The notes beneath the pieces were generated by a model. The model was not told the origin of the DNA and searched no databases. It saw only the letters and a program-made list of their open reading frames with translations. From Actinomyces ruminis (GTDB lineage: Bacteria; Actinomycetota; Actinomycetes; Actinomycetales; Actinomycetaceae), in assembly GCF_002154335.2 (NCBI RefSeq), contig NZ_MTPX02000051.1, positions 78,396 through 142,395 on the forward strand: 64,000 nt of DNA, read 5' to 3'. The translations under genes and the position numbers were made by a program. Positions 20,959-30,899 of this stretch are shown in pieces. Position 1 is the first letter of the stretch. Each line of letters begins with the position of its first letter.

Positions 20959-22390
20959 GTGTCCACCGCTTCCCCGACCAGCCGCAGCCTGACCCGAGGC
21001 CTGCCCTGGGTCCTGGTCGGCAACGTCTTGTACATGGCCTCGGCGGCCCTGCTCACGCTGGTGCTGCCGCGCATCATCTCCGTGGCCGATTACGGGCTGT
21101 GGCAGCTGTACCAGTTGTATGTCATGTACTTCGGCTACGTGACCTTCGGTTACACCGACGGCGTCTACCTGAGCCTGGGCGGTCGGCGCTGGGCGGACAT
21201 GCCCGGCCCGCGTCTGTCCGCCGGCCTGATCCGGCTGTTCGCCCTGGACCTGGCGGCCTGTATCGGCCTGGTGGTGTGGGTGTGGGCGGCCGCTCCGCCT
21301 CAGCAGCGGGGTCTGATCCTGGTGCTGGCCGGGCTGGGCGCCGTGTTCTACGTGCCGCGCACTCTGGTCACCGTGGTGCTGCAGATCGCCGGTCGGGCAC
21401 GAGCCTTCGCCCTGGGCACGGTGGTGGAGCGGCTGGTGACCTTCGTCGGCGTCGGCGGGGCGCTGCTGTTCGGGGTGCGGGCGGTGATCGTGTTCATCGT
21501 TTTCGACGTGCTGGGCAAGGCCCTGGGCCTGATCATCGCGGTGCTCATCGCCCGTGGCGTGTTCCTGGCCCGCCCCGACCTGAGCTGGCAGGCGCCCGGG
21601 AGTTCCTCGTCGACTGCGGGGCGGGCATGTTTGTGTTGGTGTCCAACCTGGCTGCTGCCTGATCACCTTCGTGGTGCGCTGGGCGGTGGAGGACCGCTGG
21701 GGTATTGAGATGTTCGCCCAGGTGTCCCTGGCGTTCCAGTTCACCACCATGTTCATGGTGCTGGTCAACTCCGTGTCGATCTCGGTGTATCCGCAGTTGA
21801 GCAACCTGGACCGCGCCCAGTACGCCGACGCTTATGCGGCCCTGCGCTCGCGGTTCGTCACGCCGCTGGTGCTCATGCTCGGCCTGTACTTCCCGCTGGC
21901 CTGGGTGCTGGGCTTGTGGCTGCCCAACTACGGGCAGGCGATCTTCTTCCTGGCGCTGTTGTTCCCCCTGAGCGTGTATGAGACCAAGAGTCGGGGGCTG
22001 TCGGTGGTGTTCCTGAAGGTCATGCGGCGGGAGCGGTTGATGGCCGTGATCAACGTGGCCTGCTTGGGACTGGCCGTGGTGGGCACGTGGTGGACCGTCT
22101 ACCTGTGGGGGTCGGTGACTGCGGCCGTATTCCTGATCGCGATGGTCTCGGCGGTCCGCTCGATAGCTTCGGAGGTGTTGATCAACCGCCTCATTGGCGT
22201 GCCGATTCTGGCCGACACCCTCACCGAGCTGCTGGTGTGTGCCGTGTTCCTGGGAGCGGTAGCCGCGGGCGCGCCGCCGCTGGGGCTGCTCGCCGTGTAC
22301 GCCACCCTGGCCCTGTATGGCTATGTCCACCGCGATGCCCTGCCGGGGTTGGCGCCGCGCCGTCGTCGGAGGCGGCACCTCGCCGAGTAA
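20959..22390 (+). CDS. Polysaccharide flippase, Wzx/MATE-like (cluster 1)
   Basis: This polytopic protein has about 12 hydrophobic segments, beginning LTRGLPWVLVGNVLYMASAA. The family moves undecaprenyl-linked repeat units across the membrane. The GTG start at 20959 follows a GTGAGGAG ribosome site; the upstream ATG at 20937 is in another frame. Two breaks lie close together, near 21594 (GCGCCCGGG where GCGGCCCGGG restores REFLVDCGAGMFVLV) and near 21659 (GCTGCCTGATC for GCTGCCCTGATC, restoring ALITFVVRW). Repaired length is about 477 residues. It is convergent with the Wzy gene, separated by a repeat-rich gap. Confidence 0.85.
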
Positions 22391-22858
22391 ACGGTCATCG
22401 ATTCTGGTGGTGCGGCCCAACAGGCGGGGCGTGGCCCATGAGACAGGGATGAGCGATCGGGTCGGCGTCCTTGCGGACGGCCTCCTCTGCGCCGAGACCG
22501 GTGGAAGTCACGTGCCGAAACCGGTTGATGTGGTTCCCGGCCCCTGTTGGCCAGGCGGAGACCGGGCCTGACAGGGGCTGACGATTCGTTACTTACGATG
22601 ACGCTTCGTACCTTCCGGTGGACACTTCTTGCCTTGACCCGACGGTTCGTGCCGCCGGGTGCCGAACCGTCGGTGGAAGTGCCGAAGCCCCGATGCCAAC
22701 CGCCGAAGCGTCGAGGGAAGTGACGAACCGTTACCGAAGCCCACAAGCCGTCAAAGCACACCAAGAGACAAGGCCGGGCCGGGCACGACGGCGCAGACTG
22801 CCAAAACCGACGACAAGCGCCGGCATCCTGCCCGACCGCGACTCGGCCGCCGCCATAT
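22391..22858. other. Gene-free gap between convergent flippase and Wzy genes
   Basis: No credible coding region is visible in 468 bases. The stretch carries two repeat clusters described separately (22579-22737, and 22862-22918 which runs into the 3' end of the Wzy gene). The rest is plain GC-rich sequence with no recognised signal. Confidence 0.7.
22579..22737. repeat. Long imperfect palindrome made of GACGNTTCGT units
   Basis: The left half has four units (acgattcgttactt, acgcttcgtaccttcc, acacttcttgccttg, ccgacggttcg). The right half has their reverse complements (cgaaccgtcggtggaagt, cgaagcgtcgagggaagt, gacgaaccgt). The inner 11-base arms CCGACGGTTCG/CGAACCGTCGG at 22639-22649 and 22663-22673 are perfect with a 13-base loop. 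It lies between the 3' ends of two convergent genes, a position that suits a bidirectional terminator, but its size and modular build exceed a normal one. Related units occur at 2880-3060. Confidence 0.75.
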
Positions 22859-24452
22859 CTACCGACCTCGGTGCGTTACTAGTGCAGGTTTGGGTACGTT
22901 ACCAGTGCCGGTCTCGCGAAGGAGGGCGGCGGCCAGGGACAGCACCGTCACGCCGAGCAGTGCCACCAGCACGCTGGGAGTCAGCCAGGTGCTCAGAAAA
23001 CCGGTGGCGCTACCGCGCGGCGCCCACAACAGCGTCGGTACGATCACCAGGCGCAGGCCGTTGCGCAGTGGCTGTCCCTTGACCAGGGTGCAGGCCCACA
23101 CGCACACGGCGCCGTAAACGGCCCCGCCCACCAGCACGCCCACGTAGCCGTAGTCGTAGAACAGCTCGGCGATAAAGGAGGAACCCGTGCCGCGACCGCT
23201 GAGGTACTGCGGCCCCAGCAGCGTGTAGGCGAAGGCGTGGGTGAACGAGCCCCCGTGCAGGGCGTGCTCCACGGTGTTGCCGTGGTAGACCTGGGAGCCC
23301 AGCAGGCGGGCGGGCAGCCCGGAGTGCAGGAACTCGCCGGTGTACCAGTCCTTGGGGATGAAGTCGGCATAGGTGTAGGCGTTGCGCACCACCGTCGAGC
23401 TCACGCCCTGGCCGTACAGCAGCTGCAGGATCGGGTTGCGTCCGGCGGTGTCCGAGGCGACCGCGCCGACGCCCCGCGCCGACTCCACCGCGGTCAATGC
23501 GATGGCGACCAGTGGCACCGAGACGACGCCGATGAGCCGGCCCACCCTCCGATGCGCCAGGTGCCCGGCGGGTCCTGGTGGGCACGCACGATCCAGTAGC
23601 GAGGATGATGACCATGCCGCCCACGAAGGTGCCGCGCTGCCCGGTCAGCAGGCTCAGCGCCAGGTAGACGGCCCAGCCGACGCTGGCGGCCGTGACCTGA
23701 CGGCGGGGCGGGAACAGACCCAGGTAGATCGTCAGCACCAGCGGCAGCATGATCTCGATACGGCGCAACCCGTACATGGAACCGGAGGCGTCCTCCAGGT
23801 CGGAGAAGTCCGTGTAATAGGACAGGTAGCCGTTGGCCAGCACATAACGGGCCCGCAGCGCCACCGAGATCAGGGACAGGGCGAGCGTGACCCAGAACAG
23901 AAAGCGCACGATCGACGGGTCCGCCAGCACGGTGCCGCCGTCGGGAGCGGGGCCGAGACCTCGGCGGCGGCTGAACTCGGTAGCCTCGGTGCGGTCTGCC
24001 GCGTGCAGGCGCAGCTTCCCGGCGCGCCAGGCGCTCACGGCCAGTGCCCCGACCAGAATGCCGATCAGGCTCAGTGTCAGACACCACTGCAGGTGCGCGG
24101 TCTGCCCCGCCGGCGCCTGGCTGGTCTCGTAGTGGAAGAAGTCCACCGTGATCTCGCGCCCCAGCAGCAGCAGGAAGAAGGACACCAGGAAGGCCGCCAG
24201 GATGGTGCGCTCGGCCATGCGGGCGGTGGCGAACAGCAGCGCGTTCAGCCATAGCAGCAGGATGAGGGCCCAGGGAAGCGACGCCTGGCTGCCCAGGGCG
24301 AGGGCGAGCACGGCCAGATTGCACAGGGCGGCCACCACTGCCCGTCCGGGGCGGCGGCGGGCAAAGCGCTCGGCCCGGCGGCGACGTCGATCGTCCGTGC
24401 CCCTCACCGCGTCACCGGGCGGTGGGACCTGTCCCCGATCCTGCCCGCTCAT
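22859..24452 (-). CDS. O-antigen-type polysaccharide polymerase Wzy (cluster 1)
   Basis: This multi-span membrane protein has about 10-12 helices. After a basic N-terminus, helices include VVAALCNLAVLALALGS and FLVSFFLLLLGREI, and the segment LLTGQRGTFVGGMVIIL is characteristic of the Wzy polymerase family. Wzy joins lipid-linked repeat units outside the membrane. Two breaks separate N- and C-terminal parts: near 23600 (plus strand TAGCGAG for TAGGCGAG, giving IILAYWIVRAHQDPPG) and near 23565 in a GGGC context (giving HLAHRRVGRLIGVVSVP). The C-terminal part contains LLYGQGVSSTVVRNAYTYAD. Repaired length is about 530 residues. Its ATG overlaps the stop of the next gene downstream by four bases. 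Confidence 0.82.
22862..22918. repeat. 23-base tandem repeat, ACCGGTCTCGGTGCGTTACTAGT family
   Basis: Three units lie head to tail: accgacctcggtgcgttact, then gcaggtttgggtacgttacc, then gccggtctcgcg, with about 23-base spacing. The same unit recurs at 57557-57605, 59566-59590 and 60436-60496. The last part overlaps the 3' end of the Wzy coding region on the other strand. Confidence 0.7.
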
Positions 24453-25731
24453 GCCTGCGCCTCCGGCAGGTCGGCGCGAGAATCCGTCTCCTCCAGCGGG
24501 CCCGCCAATGCCGCGGCGAAACGGGTGTACAGGGCACGTGCGTCACAGTGCTCCTCCCAGGTGCGGCGGGCGCCGGCACGCAGCTCGGCGTAGGTGTCCT
24601 CATCCAGGCCCGCAATCTGTTCGATGGCGTCGCGCACCTGCTGCGGGGTCGGATCGGCGGGCAGCAGGATCCCGTTGCTGCCGGTGCGCACTAGTTCGCC
24701 GGTGCCGCCCACGTCCGTGGCCACCACCGGGATACCCGCCGACAACGCCTCCATGATCGACACGGGCACGCCCTCGGAGGCGGAGACGTTGACCAGCAGG
24801 TGGCGGGGGGAGTGCACGTACTCCTCTACCAGGTCGCGTTGCGTACGAAGCCCCGCCAGGTGAGTTTCACGTTGTCGGGCAGCTCGGCGTCGGCCAGCGT
24901 CTGGAGCCGCTCGCGCAGTTCTCCTTCACCGAAGTGGTCCCAGCGGACCGGCAGATCGGTTCCGGCGAGCGCCTCGACCAGCAGGTCCAGGCGCTTGACG
25001 GGAACGATCGTCGAGCAGGACACGATCCGCAGCCCCTCCCGGCGCGGCGGCACCACGGCCGGGATGCCGTGGTCGGTGGTGCCCAGGCGGGCGACGACGG
25101 CCTTGCCCGCCGCCTCCGGCTGCCGGTCCAGCAGGTAGCGCAGCCCGTGGTCGGCCACCAGGTAGATGCGGTCCAGGTCGGCCACCGTCTGCGCGCGCAG
25201 CGGCAGATAGCCGCGGGGGGAGTGCTCCTCGTACAGGTCGGCCCGGTGGGCGCGGGCCACCGATGCAGAACGCCGGAAGCGACGGCGCAGCCGGGCGGCC
25301 ATATAGGGCTGGTAGGCGAAGCGGTAGGAGTAGAAGACCACCTCATCGTCCGGGTTCGCCCCGGCCTGCCGCAGGAGGCGGGCGACTTGTGCGGACTCGT
25401 GGCGGGCGCGGCTGAGGAACACGAATAGGGTTACCACCCGGGCCGGGCTCAGCCGGTGGCGGCGGGCCAGGTCGGCCAGTTCCCGGTACAGGTTGGCATC
25501 CCCCAGCACCCGGAAGGACCCCAGCAGGTAGAACAGGCGAGAGCGGAACGGAATCGCATGGGCGTGCATGCCCGCAGGCAGGGGGCGCACCTTGTCCCGC
25601 TGGTCCGCGCGCACCGACAGCGACATGATGTCCACCCGGTCGAATCCCGTGAGGTACTCCAGCTCGGTGGCCAGGAACGGCTCCCAGTTGCCCCAGGGGA
25701 AGGCATTGGCCAGGATGACAAGCCGCTTCAT
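24449..25731 (-). CDS. Glycosyltransferase, GT4 family
   Basis: The protein starts MKRLVILANAFPWGNWEPFL and has the two-domain GT-B layout. The C-terminal donor-binding domain has LRIVSCSTIVPVKRLDLLVE, then after repair HLLVNVSASEGVPVSIMEA and SAGIPVVATDVGG. The E-x7-E motif is present as EGVPVSIME. It probably adds one sugar to the lipid-linked unit; donor unknown. Repaired length is about 427 residues. The break near 24834 (AACGCGACCTG, one base short) separates WRGFVRNA from DLVEEYVHSPRHLL. Its start overlaps the stop of the ATP-grasp gene by four bases and its stop overlaps the Wzy start, so the run is one operon. Confidence 0.88.
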
Positions 25732-28232
25732 GCCGCCTCCCGCAGTTGGAAGGTCACCTGGGCGGCCAGGGCGGCGGCCCGTTGCCGACACTGCGCCAGG
25801 TCCTGCCCGCGCACCACCACCTGTCCCAGGCAATCGTTGGAGGAGGTGAAACCATCGACCGGGTCGCCCGGGCCGCGGAACACGGTCAGGTCCACGGCCC
25901 ACTCGGGCAGGTCGGCGGGCACGGTCACGTCCGCGATGGTTCCGTGGGCGTCGGGGTCCGTGAGCATCATGGCCAGAGCCGCGCCGGGCCAGGGTGCGCG
26001 CCGCGCCCAGGTGCCGGGCACGTCCAGGTCCAGCGCCTCCCGGGCCACCAGTTCGTAGTAATCCAGTCCGTGCACCGCGCCCATCAACTCGGGCAGGCCG
26101 TTGGCTCCGGCCCGGCCGGTCAGCTCAATCACGTACACCTGGGAGTCGCAGCCCATCAGGTCGATGTTGATCGCGCAGTCGTCCAGCCCCAGAGCCGCCA
26201 CCGCCGCGGCCGTGACCGCGCGGGCCCGGGTCGCCAGGGCGTCGTCGTCTAGGGGGACGTGGTGGCCTAGGGGAATCGGCATCCCCGCGGCCAGGTCGTC
26301 GCCGTGGACGGTCACGTGTATCAGTTCGCCATTGTGCACCAGCGCCTGCGCGCCGAACTCGCGGCCGTCCAGGAAGCGCTCGACGATCACCGCGCCGTGG
26401 CGGCTGAGGACGCGGGCGCGATCGAAGGCGGTGCGGGCCTGGGCGGGTGAGGCCACCTTGAACACGCCGGAAGAGCCCTGCAGGTCTGCGGCCTTGACCA
26501 TGGCCGGCAGCCCGACGGTTTCCAGTGCGGCGTCCAGTTCCTCGGGGCTGGTGACCTCCCGGAACGGGGCGGTGGGCACACCCCGCTCGACCAGGCGGCG
26601 CTTCATGGCCAGCTTGTCCATGCACAGCCGGGCGGCGGCGCGGCCGATTCCGCGCAGCCCCAACTCATCGACCACCGTGCCCAGCGCCTCCAGGCCCGTG
26701 TCCAGGCAGCTGGTGGCGACGGCGTCGATGCCGGCCAGGCGGGCCTCCCGGGCCACCGCGTCGGGGTCGAGCAGGTCCACGTCGATGGCCTCATCGGCCT
26801 CCTTCAGCCCCGGCGGCGATCCGGCGGTCAGGCTGGCGACCACCGCGGTGGCGCCCAGGCGCTTGACGGCGCGGATCAGCCCGAGCTGGCCGCGGCCGGC
26901 CCCGATGATCAGCACGCGGCGGCCCCGCGCGGGCAGGGCGCCCGGCGTTGAGGCCATGGGACCGGAGGAGCCGACCGCCGGCCCCACCTCAATGCGGATC
27001 AGGTCGCGGGCCCGCTCGCAGGCGGCGACGGCGGTGGCGCGGTCGGGGGCGGAGGCAACCACCACCCCCAGGCGGTCCGTGCTGGAATGCAGCGGGGTGA
27101 TGGCCTCGCCCGGCTGCGCCAGGGTGATGACGGCGTCGACGCCGGGTACGGCCTGCGCCTGCTCCACCCCGTGGAAGGCGCGCAGCACGCCCTCGGGGGC
27201 GGTCAGGAAGCGAATGGCGGCGGCCCGCCCGGAGGAAGGCGGCACCTCGATCTGCTCCCCGCAGGCCTGCCGCAGCACCAGGCCGATGAAATCGGTGCCG
27301 GTGGAGCCGGGCACCACATGGGAGGAAACGAAGTCACCGGCCATGCGACAGCCGAACTCGATGAGCACCGGACCGTGGTCCGTCAGCATCATCTCCACGT
27401 GGGCGGGGCCGAAGTGCATGTCCACGGCGGCCAGGCACTGCGCCACCAGGGCATGGGCGGCGGCCAGGGTATCGGCGTCCAGATCGGCGGGCTGGGTGTG
27501 GCCGGTCTCAATGAAGTGGGGGCTGCCGGTGGTGTCCTTGTCCGTGGTGGCGACCACGTGGTAGGTGCCGTCCACACACAGCACTTCGCAGCTGATCTCC
27601 CGGCCCACCAGCAGCTCCTCCACGATCACGGTCGGCTCGTGGGAGGGAGCCAGGGCGTAGTCCAGTGCTCGCGCCAGGTCCGCCTCACTGTCTACCTGTA
27701 CGACCCCGCGTGAGCCGGAGGAGTCCAGGGGCTTGACGATGCAGGGCAGGCCCACCCGCGCAACGGCGGCGTGCAGCTCGTCCAGGTTGGTGGCCAGGGC
27801 GAAACGCGGGTGGGGCACGCCTGCGCGGGCGACGGCCTGCAGCATCAGGGCCTTGTCGGTGCAGGCCGCGGCCGTGGCGGGGGAGACGGCGGGCAGGCCG
27901 TGCGCCTGGGCGACGGCGGCCATGGCGCGCACCGGCCGGTCCGTGCCCACCGAGGTGACCCCGGCCAGCTCGCGGCTGCGAGTCACGGCCAGCAGCCCCT
28001 CCACGTCGGTGGTGGACACGGCGGCGAACTCGTCCGCCAGGGCGGCCCCGGGCACATCCGGGTTGGCGTCCACCACGAGCGTGCGCATGCCCAGCTCGCG
28101 GGCCTTACGGATCATCGGCACCTGGAGCGGGGAACCGCCCAGGATCAGCACCGGTGGGCGTGCGGCAGCGGGGCGCTGCGGCGGTTCCGCGTCGGCGTGG
28201 GGCTGGAGGGCAGGGGTTTCAGGGACGGTCAT
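25728..28232 (-). CDS. Two-module ATP-grasp ligase in polysaccharide cluster 1
   Basis: The 834-residue protein has two complete ATP-grasp modules. Each has its own Rossmann-like start: VLILGGSPLQVPMIRKAREL (residues about 28-47) and VLIIGAGRGQLGLIRAVKRL (about 437-456). Each has a Lys-containing ATP-binding segment (LPCIVKPLDSSGSRGVVQV and LPAMVKAADLQGSSGVFKV) and a metal-binding end (VLIEFGCRMAGDF and YVIELTGRAGANG). The family joins a carboxylate, activated as acyl-phosphate, to an amine or other nucleophile. The tandem form resembles the carbamoyl-phosphate synthase layout but the best motifs are of the amino-acid-ligase type. It lies between the initiating transferase and a glycosyltransferase, so a role in adding amino acids to the polymer is inferred. 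The frame is intact. Confidence 0.85.
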   Translation of the reverse strand: MTVPETPALQPHADAEPPQRPAAARPPVLILGGSPLQVPMIRKARELGMRTLVVDANPDVPGAALADEFAAVSTTDVEGLLAVTRSRELAGVTSVGTDRPVRAMAAVAQAHGLPAVSPATAAACTDKALMLQAVARAGVPHPRFALATNLDELHAAVARVGLPCIVKPLDSSGSRGVVQVDSEADLARALDYALAPSHEPTVIVEELLVGREISCEVLCVDGTYHVVATTDKDTTGSPHFIETGHTQPADLDADTLAAAHALVAQCLAAVDMHFGPAHVEMMLTDHGPVLIEFGCRMAGDFVSSHVVPGSTGTDFIGLVLRQACGEQIEVPPSSGRAAAIRFLTAPEGVLRAFHGVEQAQAVPGVDAVITLAQPGEAITPLHSSTDRLGVVVASAPDRATAVAACERARDLIRIEVGPAVGSSGPMASTPGALPARGRRVLIIGAGRGQLGLIRAVKRLGATAVVASLTAGSPPGLKEADEAIDVDLLDPDAVAREARLAGIDAVATSCLDTGLEALGTVVDELGLRGIGRAAARLCMDKLAMKRRLVERGVPTAPFREVTSPEELDAALETVGLPAMVKAADLQGSSGVFKVASPAQARTAFDRARVLSRHGAVIVERFLDGREFGAQALVHNGELIHVTVHGDDLAAGMPIPLGHHVPLDDDALATRARAVTAAAVAALGLDDCAINIDLMGCDSQVYVIELTGRAGANGLPELMGAVHGLDYYELVAREALDLDVPGTWARRAPWPGAALAMMLTDPDAHGTIADVTVPADLPEWAVDLTVFRGPGDPVDGFTSSNDCLGQVVVRGQDLAQCRQRAAALAAQVTFQLREAA

Positions 28233-28263
28233 GAGGTGGCTCCTTGGTTTCCTTGACGCCGGT

Positions 28264-28923
28264 CTAGGCGGTTCTCTGGGCTTCCTTGGCGTCGGAGTAG
28301 ACGGACTTGCCGGTGAGCACGGTCTGGATGGTTTTGAGCACGATGCGCACGTCCAAGCCGAAGGACAGGTGATCGACGTAGTAGCAGTCGGCGGCGTAGC
28401 GTTCGGGCAGGGTGGTGGAGTTGCGGTAGAAGGCCTGGTTGTAGCCGGTAATGCCGGGCCTGACCGTGAGTCGCCGCCGCTCGTCCGCGCCCATGCGGTC
28501 CAGCGGCTTGGTCGCCAGGTTGGGGCGTGGCCCGATCAGACTCATGGTGCCGTTCAGAACGTTGAGGAACTGGGGCACCTCGTCGACGGAGGTGGTGCGC
28601 AGGAAACGGCCCACCCGGGTCACGCGGGTATCGGTGCGGGAGGCGACGGAGGAGGAGTCCGCGTTGCGGATATCGGGGGCGCCCACGGACATGGAACGGA
28701 ACTTGAAGATCCTGAAGGGGTGGCCGTGGCGCCCCCAGCGCTCCTGCCGGTAGAAGACAGGGCCGCCGTCGTCGAGCTTGATGGCGGCGCCCACACCGAC
28801 AGTCAGTACGCCCAGCACCGGCATGACGGCGAGGGCGACGCCCACGTCCAGGGCGCGCTTGCCGTAGCGGGCGTAGAAGGTGCGTGGTTGCTTCCAGGTG
28901 CTCAGGGTCGCCTGGTTTGCCAT
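28264..28923 (-). CDS. Initiating sugar-1-phosphate transferase, bacterial sugar transferase family (cluster 1)
   Basis: The 219-residue protein has one N-terminal membrane helix (LDVGVALAVMPVLGVLTVGV, about 27-50) and the conserved cytoplasmic core. The core includes GHPFRIFKFRSMSVGAPDIR, RFLRTTSVDEVPQFLNVLNG, MSLIGPRPNL and VRPGITGYNQ. The family moves a sugar-1-phosphate from UDP-sugar to undecaprenyl phosphate, the first step of repeat-unit assembly. It is the short, PglC-like form without extra N-terminal helices. It is first in the minus-strand operon leading to the ATP-grasp ligase, glycosyltransferase and Wzy. The frame is intact. Confidence 0.93.
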   Translation of the reverse strand: MANQATLSTWKQPRTFYARYGKRALDVGVALAVMPVLGVLTVGVGAAIKLDDGGPVFYRQERWGRHGHPFRIFKFRSMSVGAPDIRNADSSSVASRTDTRVTRVGRFLRTTSVDEVPQFLNVLNGTMSLIGPRPNLATKPLDRMGADERRRLTVRPGITGYNQAFYRNSTTLPERYAADCYYVDHLSFGLDVRIVLKTIQTVLTGKSVYSDAKEAQRTA

Positions 28924-29099
28924 AGGAGTTCCCCTTTCAGTGGCTTCACCGGGGCAGAGGTCAGGAATGGTCAGGTGTCAGGAGACAAACGGTCGGGAAC
29001 AAGGTGGTCAGGAACAGGTACGGATAAGATAACGGTCAGGGCAAGTGCGCCCAGCTTAGCGGCTTTGTGGCGATGCGCGCACGGCGCCCGCGTGAGAGA

Positions 29100-29932
29100 T
29101 TAAGCGCCCAGCTCCCGGTCTCGGGCGATAGTGGCCTGTACGCCGTCGACAACGGCGGCGGAGAAACCAGCGCGCTCCAGCGCCACCAGCCCCGCCACCG
29201 TGGTGCCGCCCGGGGAGGAGACGGCGTCGATCAGGTCGGCGGGAGTGCGGCCGCGCTCGCCGTCGGCGGGGGCGGTCTTCGCGGCCTCCGCCTGCACGGT
29301 CAGAGCGGAGCCGAGCAGCGCCTGGGTGACGATCTGCACCGCCTGCGCCTTGGGGATGCCGGCCGCCACGCCGCCGCGGGCCAGGGCCTCGATGAACTGA
29401 AACACGAAGGCGGGGGAGGAGCCCGCCAGGGCGGTGAATGCGGAGAAGTCCCGCTCGGCCAGTACCAGGGTGCGGCCCACGGTGCTCATGAGGCGTCGGC
29501 GGTCTCCAGATCGGTGTCCGTGGCCGCGGGACCCGCCGCCAGGGCGGTCATGGACTGGCCCACGGTGGCGGCCATGTTCGGCATGGCCCGCACCACCCGG
29601 GCGCCGGGAGGCAGCATCTCGGCCAGGCGCTCGGTACTCAGCCCGGCCGCGATGGAGAGCACCAGTGGGCGGCGGGCGGCCAGGACGTCGGCGAGCGGGG
29701 CCAGCACTCCCGGCACCACGTGCGGCTTGACCGCGAGCACCACCACGTCGCTGGCCGCGACCAGATCCGCGGCCACGGGGACGTGCCGCGCCCCGGTGGC
29801 CTGTGCCAGGCGGGCGGCCGAGTCATGGGCGCTGGTCAGTAACACGTCGGTGGCGGGCGTGCCCGCCGCGATGGTGCCGCGCACGATCGCGCCCGCCATG
29901 TTGCCCGCCCCGATGAAGCCGTAGACCGTCAT
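29100..29932 (-). CDS. proC: Pyrroline-5-carboxylate reductase
   Basis: ProC makes proline from pyrroline-5-carboxylate with NAD(P)H. The Rossmann start is YGFIGAGNMAGAIVRG, followed by DVVVLAVKPHVV, RAMPNMAATVG and the C-terminal dimer domain ALAGSSPAFVFQFIEALARG with AVSSPGGTTVAGL. Repaired length is about 277 residues, normal for the family. The break near 29491 (plus strand ATGAGGCGTC for ATGAGGGCGTC) creates an apparent stop and an overlapping ATG that mimic two coupled genes; restoring one base gives ADALMSTVGRTLVLAER in one frame. It is divergent from the neighbouring SDR gene. Confidence 0.93.
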
Positions 29933-30006
29933 GGCTCCAGACTAGTAGACGGTCGCGGTTGCCGGTCCGGCACCGCCTGCGTCCTGTTTAAGGGGACAAT
30001 GAGCGC

Positions 30007-30782
30007 ATGAGCCAAGCAACTGCCACCCCGGTTTCGTCCCCTGCTCCGCGTCGTGCCCTGGTCACCGGTGCCTCCACCGGCATCGGCGCGGCCACCGTCC
30101 GTCTGCTGCGCGCCCACGGATGGGAGGTGTTCGCCACCGCCCGTCGCAGTCAACGCCTGGCCGCGCTGAGCGAGGAGACCGGCTGCGCCTGGGGCGCCGC
30201 CGACCTGCAGCAGCCCGCCGACGTCGCCCGTCTGGTCGAGCAGGTGCAGGCCGACGGCCCGGTCGACGCCATCGTCAACAACGCCGGCGGCGCACTGGGC
30301 GCGGACCCGGTGGCCGAGGGCAGCGTCGAGGAATGGGCCACCATGTACGAGCGCAACGTCCTGGCGGCGTTGCGCATCACTCAGGCGTTCCTGCCGCAAA
30401 TGCGCGAGCGGGGCGGCGACCTGGTATTCCTGACCTCCACCGCCGCGCACGACACCTACCCCGGGGGCGGGGGTTATGTGGCCGCCAAGCACGCCGAACG
30501 GATCATCGCCAACACCCTGCGTCTGGAACTGGTGGGGGAGCCCGTGCGCGTCATCGAGATCGCCCCGGGAATGGTGGCGACTGCCGAGTTCTCCCTGAAC
30601 CGCTACCACGGCGACAAGGATCGGGCGGCCGCCGTCTATGCGGCGTTGCCGAACCGCTGGTGGCCGAGGACATAGCCGAGTGCATCGTGTGGACGCTGGA
30701 GCGGCCCGCGCATGTCAACATCGACTCGCTCATCGTGCGTCCCCGGGCGCAGGCCTCCAACACGGTGGTGGCCCGCAGCTGA
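30007..30782 (+). CDS. Short-chain dehydrogenase/reductase (SDR)
   Basis: This is a classical SDR of about 258 residues after repair. It has the cofactor motif ALVTGASTGIGAATVRLL (TGxxxGIG), the NNAGG motif and the catalytic set Ser in LTSTAAHD with Tyr and Lys in GYVAAKHAE. Arg and Gln near the first turn (ARRSQRL) suggest NADP preference. The break near 30642 (TATGCGGCGTT for TATGCGGGCGTT) joins AAAVYAG to VAEPLVAEDIAECIVW. The C-terminus ERPAHVNIDSLIVRPRAQ is typical of the YdfG-like subgroup of serine/3-hydroxyacid dehydrogenases. Substrate unknown. Confidence 0.88.
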
Positions 30783-30899
30783 GGCAGCGGCCAATACACA
30801 GCTGCGCCACAGCGCCGGTACGTGGGTGATCCAGCCGCGGTGCCTAACTTCGGCTGCGCCTCGACATTGCGAGGTCTCCTACGCACCGAAAGGACTCAG

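Noticed and set aside
26101..27564. A 487-residue open frame opposite the ATP-grasp gene
   Set aside because: Ser/Arg/Ala-rich shadow without motifs; the ATP-grasp frame is intact and conserved.
29100..29932. proC as two overlapping genes (ATGA junction)
   Set aside because: Restoring one G in an AGGGC context gives a normal full-length ProC; the junction falls within a conserved region.
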